This document shows positions 59,131 to 64,000 of a stretch of 64,000 bases of DNA, piece after piece. The DNA comes from Megaleporinus macrocephalus (taxonomy: Eukaryota > Chordata > Actinopteri > Characiformes > Anostomidae). Below the pieces are notes generated by a model. It saw nothing but the letters and a program-made list of their open reading frames with translations. It had not been told where the DNA came from and did not search any database. A program made the translations under genes and the position numbers. Numbering within the stretch: position 1 is the first letter of the stretch; each line of letters begins with the position of its first letter. The stretch lies in contig CM038704.1 of assembly GCA_021613375.1 (NCBI GenBank), forward strand, positions 5,420,155 through 5,484,154, written 5' to 3'.

Positions 59131-60519
59131 AAGTTTATAACAACGGTATCCACAATCAGCTAATATTGGAGACCACTGGCGTCAGTACTTGTTCTTCTTC
59201 ATTGTTTTAAGAATTATAGCTCACTTTATCAACTGCAGCCGTTTCCACTTCTCTTTGTCATCACAAGAAAGAGCTAGAATGACAACTGTATAGTTTTTTC
59301 TGGCTCAGATCTAGTAAGTGTCTCATTCAGTGCAATACAGGCCACAACTTGGACTTGAAGGTAGAAACGTCACAGCTTAACAAGCAGTGTTGTTGTGTAC
59401 ATGCAAAATGGGGTTGTTTTCCTGCCAAAAGAGGTGTGATGTGCTCATAAAATCACAAAATATTCCCCTTTAAAATTGTCTTTAATAACATTTAAATGAC
59501 CTTGACTCTATGACTCTGTGGTGTTATAGCTGTAGCAGATTTATGTTTCAAGCACATAGCAGCCCTTATTATATCATTCTCAGACGCTGCCTCTGTTCCT
59601 TCTCTCTCCATATCTGCATCTCACCTGTTTCAGGGCCACAAAAAAGCATACCTTTCAGCTGCTTTTCTTTTTTCCCCTCCTTTGCATTAGTGAATGCCAT
59701 ATGTCGTGGTGCTGTGCCCATTGGTAAACAGCTGCAGGTTGATAATCGTTCTGTTTAGAGTATGATCGGCTCTCCGAGCCCGGCAGGTCTGGTTTTAATA
59801 GCGTTGTGAAAGTAAACACCGGCTGGATAAAAATTAACTCTTTGAAATGTTGGTTGGAAATGTTCTCTCACAAGCAGAGAGGGAAACACAGTCAAGCGTT
59901 CAGGAATAATTCAAATGGCATGTGTTTACACTAGACACCTTAAAGGGCCCATGTGGTGCACTTCTGAGATCCAGTTATGACATTCGTGTTGGTCTCATTG
60001 TTTGTATGTATGACAACATTTAGTGTATCATTTTGTGGGGCCGTTTTTATGTCACTTTGATCTCTTTTAATAAAACAGGTGCTTTTGTTATTGTACCTTT
60101 AAGACTGGTATATACAAATGACCTCCGTCCTGCCTTCTATTATGTCTCAATAAGCGTGTGAGCAGTACTTAATTTGTAAAACATCAGGTAATGGAACACT
60201 AAAGGTGGGGTGATCCAGCAAGTGGCAGTGATGGAAACGGTCCTGGAACGCATAGACACAACAGTGCTTCAAGTGTTCATTTAACATAGTAGCATCTATA
60301 CAATAAAATAATCCTAGCTTTAATGACTGCAGTGAGGAGCTGCAACCATCTCAGAGATGCCACTGGTTGAATAGTTTTTGGTGTCCTGCAAAAAAAAAGA
60401 AGTCAAAGAGGTGATGGATCCACATAAATAAGTTCTGCAACACAGGTGCCTGAAATATGAGAGGTAAGCACTGCGTGTGAGCGAAACTGCTGTCGGTCAA
60501 GTAGTTTTGATAGATGGAC
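59131..60519 (+). other. gdf5 intron, unique part
   Basis: Non-repetitive DNA of mixed composition. The segment 59760-59950 (CTCCGAGCCCGGCAGGTCTG onward) is the least AT-rich and could be conserved. No exon 2 motif of gdf5 (furin site or cystine-knot cysteines) appears in any frame. Confidence 0.5.
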
Positions 60520-62980
60520 TAGAGATATATTGGGCCGATATTTGCCATTTTTTAATATATCGGCATCGGCCCATATCAGAGACGCGTCCAGCTGCAGACC
60601 CGCAGCCGAGCCTGTGAATGGGCAAAAGCCTCCTGCTGGCCGGAATTGGCTCTGAGCGGGAAATTACATTACTGATAGGGAAGATGGAGACGGTATGAAA
60701 CTATATAACTGATTCGTCGACAGTTTTGTTTTTGGCATTTTGGTAGCTACGTGTTGGGATATAACAACAGTGCTGATTTACCCATTTTATTTTATGTAGC
60801 CATTATAGATTTAATATTATGTTTGCACTTGCATAAAATGAGTCAAAAGGGAAGCTTGTGCTTCGATACTGGTCATTAAAACAACAAATGCGGTATTTGG
60901 ACACTTATTAATGATTATTAAAACAGCAAATGTTGTGTTTGGACATTAATACTGATCGCTAAAACAGAAAACCCTGTGTTCGGACACTTATTCTGGTCAC
61001 TAGATAAGTAAATACTGTGTTTGGACACATTCTGGTCACTAAATAAGTAAATACTGTGTTCGGACACTTATTCTGGTCACTAAATAGGTAAATACTGTGT
61101 TTGGACACTTATTCTGGTCACTAAATAAGTAAATACTGTGTTTGGACACTTATTCTGGTCATTAAATAAGTAAATACTGTGTTCGGACACTTATTCTGGT
61201 CACTAGATAAGTAAATACTGTGTTTGGACACATTCTGGTCACTAAATAAGTAAATACTGTGTTCGGACACTTATTCTGGTCATTAAATAAGTAAATATTG
61301 TGTTTGGACACTTATTCTGGTCACTAGATAAGTAAATACTGTGTTCTGACACTTATTCTGGTCACTAAATAGGTAAATACTGTGTTTGGACACTTATTCT
61401 GGTCACTAAATAAGTAAATACTGTGTTTGGACACTTATTCTGGTCATTAAATAAGTAAATACTGTGTTTGGACACATTCTGGTCACTAAATAAGTAAATA
61501 CTGTGTTCGGACACTTATTCTGGTCATTAAATAAGTAAATACTGTGTTTGGACACTTATTCTGGTCACTAAATAGGTAAATACTGTGTTTGGACACTTAT
61601 TCTGGTCACTAAATAAGTAAATACTGTGTTTGGACACTTATTCTGGTCACTAGATAAGTAAATACTGTGTTTGGACACTTATTCTGGTCATTAAATAAGT
61701 AAATACTGTGTTCGGACACATTCTGGTCACTAAATAAGTAAATACTGTGTTCGGACACTTATTCTGGTCACTAGATAAGTAAATACTGTGTTTGGACACT
61801 TATTCTCGTCACTAGATAAGTAAATACTGTGTTTGGACACTTATTCTGGTCACTAAATAAGTAAATACTGTGTTTGGACACTTATTCTGGTCATTAAATA
61901 AGTAAATACTGTGTTTGGACACATTCTGGTCACTAAATAAGTAAATACTGTGTTCGGACACTTATTCTGGTCACTAAATAGGTAAATACTGTGTTTGGAC
62001 ACTTATTCTCGTCACTAGATAAGTAAATACTGTGTTCGGACACATTCTGGTCACTAAATAAGTAAATACTGTGTTTGGACACTTATTCTCGTCACTAGAT
62101 AAGTAAATACTGTGTTTGGACACTTATTCTCGTCACTAGATAAGTAAATACTGTGTTCTGACACTTATTCTGGTCACTAAATAAGTAAATACTGTGTTCG
62201 GACACTTATTCTGGTCACTAAATAAGTAAATACTGTGTTCGGACACTTATTCTGGTCACTAAAAAAGTAAATACTGTGTTTGGACACTTATTCTGGTCAC
62301 TAAAAAAGTAAATACTGTGTTTGGACACTTATTCTGGTCACTAGATAAGTAAATACTGTGTTCTGACACTTATTCTGGTCACTAAATAAGTAAATACTGT
62401 GTTCGGACACTTATTCAGGTCACTAAATAAGTAAATACTGTGTTTGGATACATAGTGGTCACACTTATGTTGGTTACTACAACAGCAAGTGTTGTGGTCG
62501 CACTGTTAGACAGGTCTTAAAGAGTATTCTGCTGTGTGCTGGTGTGAGTCATACTAAAGTTCCCCCAAATCTTCTTTTATGCAGATCTTCAAGTGTACAG
62601 TTTTATTGGGCTTATATTGAGCCTTATGTTTGGGCTTCTTAATGCACTGCACATTCACAATTAGAGACAGGTCAGGACAGCATAGCCTCATTTGTACTTG
62701 TAATCAAGCAGATAGTAATTTACTGCTGTCTTGCTGGACATATAAAGGGACATCTCTGGGAAAACAGTCAGGAAAGCAGTATGTTTTGTATTAAATTGAT
62801 TAATCCCTATAATTAACTTAACACACATTTAAAAAACACGCCTCAAACATGCCCGGCCTGGGCCTTTATTTTGAAGCACGACACACTTCCGGACAGCTTT
62901 TGCCCATTCACAGGCTTCCGCTCTGCCACAGGCTCTGCAGCTGGATACTACTGGCCATATCAGTGTTTGGTAGCGCCGAT
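60520..62980. mobile_element. Inverted transposon arms enclosing a minisatellite (fold-back type)
   Basis: The left arm starts TAGAGATATATTGGGCCGAT (hAT-like terminus) and includes AGCCTGTGAATGGGCAAAAG (from 60609). The right arm carries the perfect 21-bp reverse complement at 62896-62916, and CCAGCTGCAG, CCATATCAG and surrounding bases are shared in inverted order. The two arms are copies of one transposon end facing each other. The outer right terminus and a target duplication were not found. Confidence 0.5.
60870..62460. repeat. 41-bp minisatellite L
   Basis: About 39 copies of AGTAAATACTGTGTTTGGAC then ACTTATTCTGGTCACTAAATA. A 37-bp variant lacks TTAT. The first two or three units (60870-60990) and the last (62450-62500) are strongly diverged, while the centre is homogeneous, as expected from growth by unequal exchange in the middle. 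Confidence 0.97.
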
Positions 62981-63162
62981 TTAAAGTCAGGCACGTCTGC
63001 AGGCAGTGTTGGAACATGCTGCTGCCGCATGTGAAGGACCCCAAGCCAAACTAGTGAACGGTGCGGCCAAACTAGTGAAAATGAATAATTTATAGCGATC
63101 AGTGAGGTTTTAAATGACACTCTTAAGTGTTTCTAGTTCCTGGCTGTCGACAGGAACCAGAG
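62981..63162 (+). other. gdf5 intron, short unique stretch
   Basis: Between the fold-back element and array M. Contains a two-copy CCAAACTAGTGAA motif (63046-63078). No coding sequence recognised. Confidence 0.4.
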
Positions 63163-64000
63163 TGGATGTCTTATTCCTTAGCTCCGGGGCTAAAGCTAAC
63201 TGCTCTAGTGTAATACACACATTAGCTCCGGGGCTAAAGCTAACTGCTCTAGTGTAATACACACATTAGCTCCGGGACTAAAGCTAACTGCTCTAGTGTA
63301 ATACACACATTAGCTCCGGGGCTAAAGCTAACTGCTCTAGTGTAATACACACATTAGCTCTGGGCTAAAGCTAACTGCTCTAGTGTAATACACACATTAG
63401 CTCCGGGGCTAAAGCTAACTGCTCTAGTGTAATACACACATTAGCTCCGGGACTAAAGCTAACTGCTCTAGTGTAATACACACATTAGCTCCGGGACTAA
63501 AGCTAACTGCTCTAGTGTAATACACACATTAGCTCCGGGACTAAAGCTAACTGCTCTAGTGTAATACACACATTAGCTCCGGGACTAAAGCTAACTGCTC
63601 TAGTGTAATACACACATTAGCTCCGGGGCTAAAGCTAACTGCTCTAGTGTAATACACACATTAGCTCCGGGACTAAAGCTAACTGCTCTAGTGTAATACA
63701 CACATTAGCTCCGGGACTAAAGCTAACTGCTCTAGTGTAATACACACATTAGCTCCGGGACTAAAGCTAACTGCTCTAGTGTAATACACACATTAGCTCC
63801 GGGGCTAAAGCTAACTGCTCTAGTGTAATACACACATTAGCTCTGGGACTAAACTAACTGCTCTAGTGTAATACACACATTAACTCCGGGGCTAAAGCTA
63901 ACTGCTCTAGTGTAATACACACATTAGCTCCGGGACTAAAGCTAACTGCTTTAGTGTAATACACACATTAGCTCTGGGACTAAACTAACTGCTCTAGTGT
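63163..64000. repeat. 44-bp minisatellite M, runs off the right edge
   Basis: About 19 copies of GGCTAAAGCTAACTGCTCTA then GTGTAATACACACATTAGCTCCGG (in two parts). Variants: GGGGCT or GGGACT, and a 43-bp unit with CTGGGACTAAACTAAC. Each unit contains TTAGCT...AGCTAA, a small inverted repeat. Confidence 0.97.

Overview
This is eukaryotic genomic DNA, almost certainly from a teleost fish. The evidence is two vertebrate genes with GT-AG introns and the debris around them: hAT and Tc1-like DNA elements, a tRNA-derived SINE-like family, L2/Rex-type LINE tails, and very abundant micro- and minisatellites. The repeat mix suggests an ostariophysan (perhaps a characiform), but that is only an impression. 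No operons, CRISPR arrays, tRNA or rRNA genes were seen.

Two genes are supported, both on the + strand. (1) sdc4 (syndecan-4), complete: four coding exons at 7363-7419, 18458-18664, 19099-19267 and 19408-19559, encoding 194 residues. It has a GC-rich promoter just upstream and a 3' UTR of about 1.6 kb. (2) The first coding exon of gdf5 (a BMP-family ligand of the GDF5/6/7 group), 53995-54391, 132 residues of signal peptide and prodomain. The exon for the rest of the prodomain and the mature ligand is not in the window, so the intron exceeds 9.6 kb. SDC4 and GDF5 are both on human 20q, so the pairing fits conserved synteny. The 32 kb between the genes contains no gene I can support.

Layout: 0-3.8 kb, a block of three minisatellites; 4.7-5.7 kb, a polypurine tract; 7.1-21.2 kb, sdc4; 21.2-29.6 kb, decayed transposons, a 49-bp minisatellite and an AT-rich composite repeat; 30.0-31.8 kb, a hAT-like element carrying a second inserted element that itself holds a minisatellite; 32-33.2 kb, an inverted-repeat cluster; 35.5-37.8 kb, a minus-strand LINE whose 3' end has become a minisatellite; 38.4-40.9 kb, more AT-rich arrays; 41-52 kb, scattered transposon remnants plus a few unique stretches that could hold regulatory DNA; 52.7-54.4 kb, GA repeats and gdf5 exon 1; 54.4-64 kb, the gdf5 intron, largely built from four tandem arrays.

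The most striking property is the tandem-repeat load, roughly a quarter to 30 percent of the window when my intervals are summed. Several arrays can be traced to transposons: the 20-mer to the end of a tRNA-derived SINE-like repeat, the 44-mer to the last codons of a LINE, and the 46-mer to the inside of a terminal-inverted-repeat element. Two families recur at distant sites (46-mer at 0.4 and 30.5 kb in opposite orientation; 49-mer at 25.2 and 56.1 kb in the same orientation).
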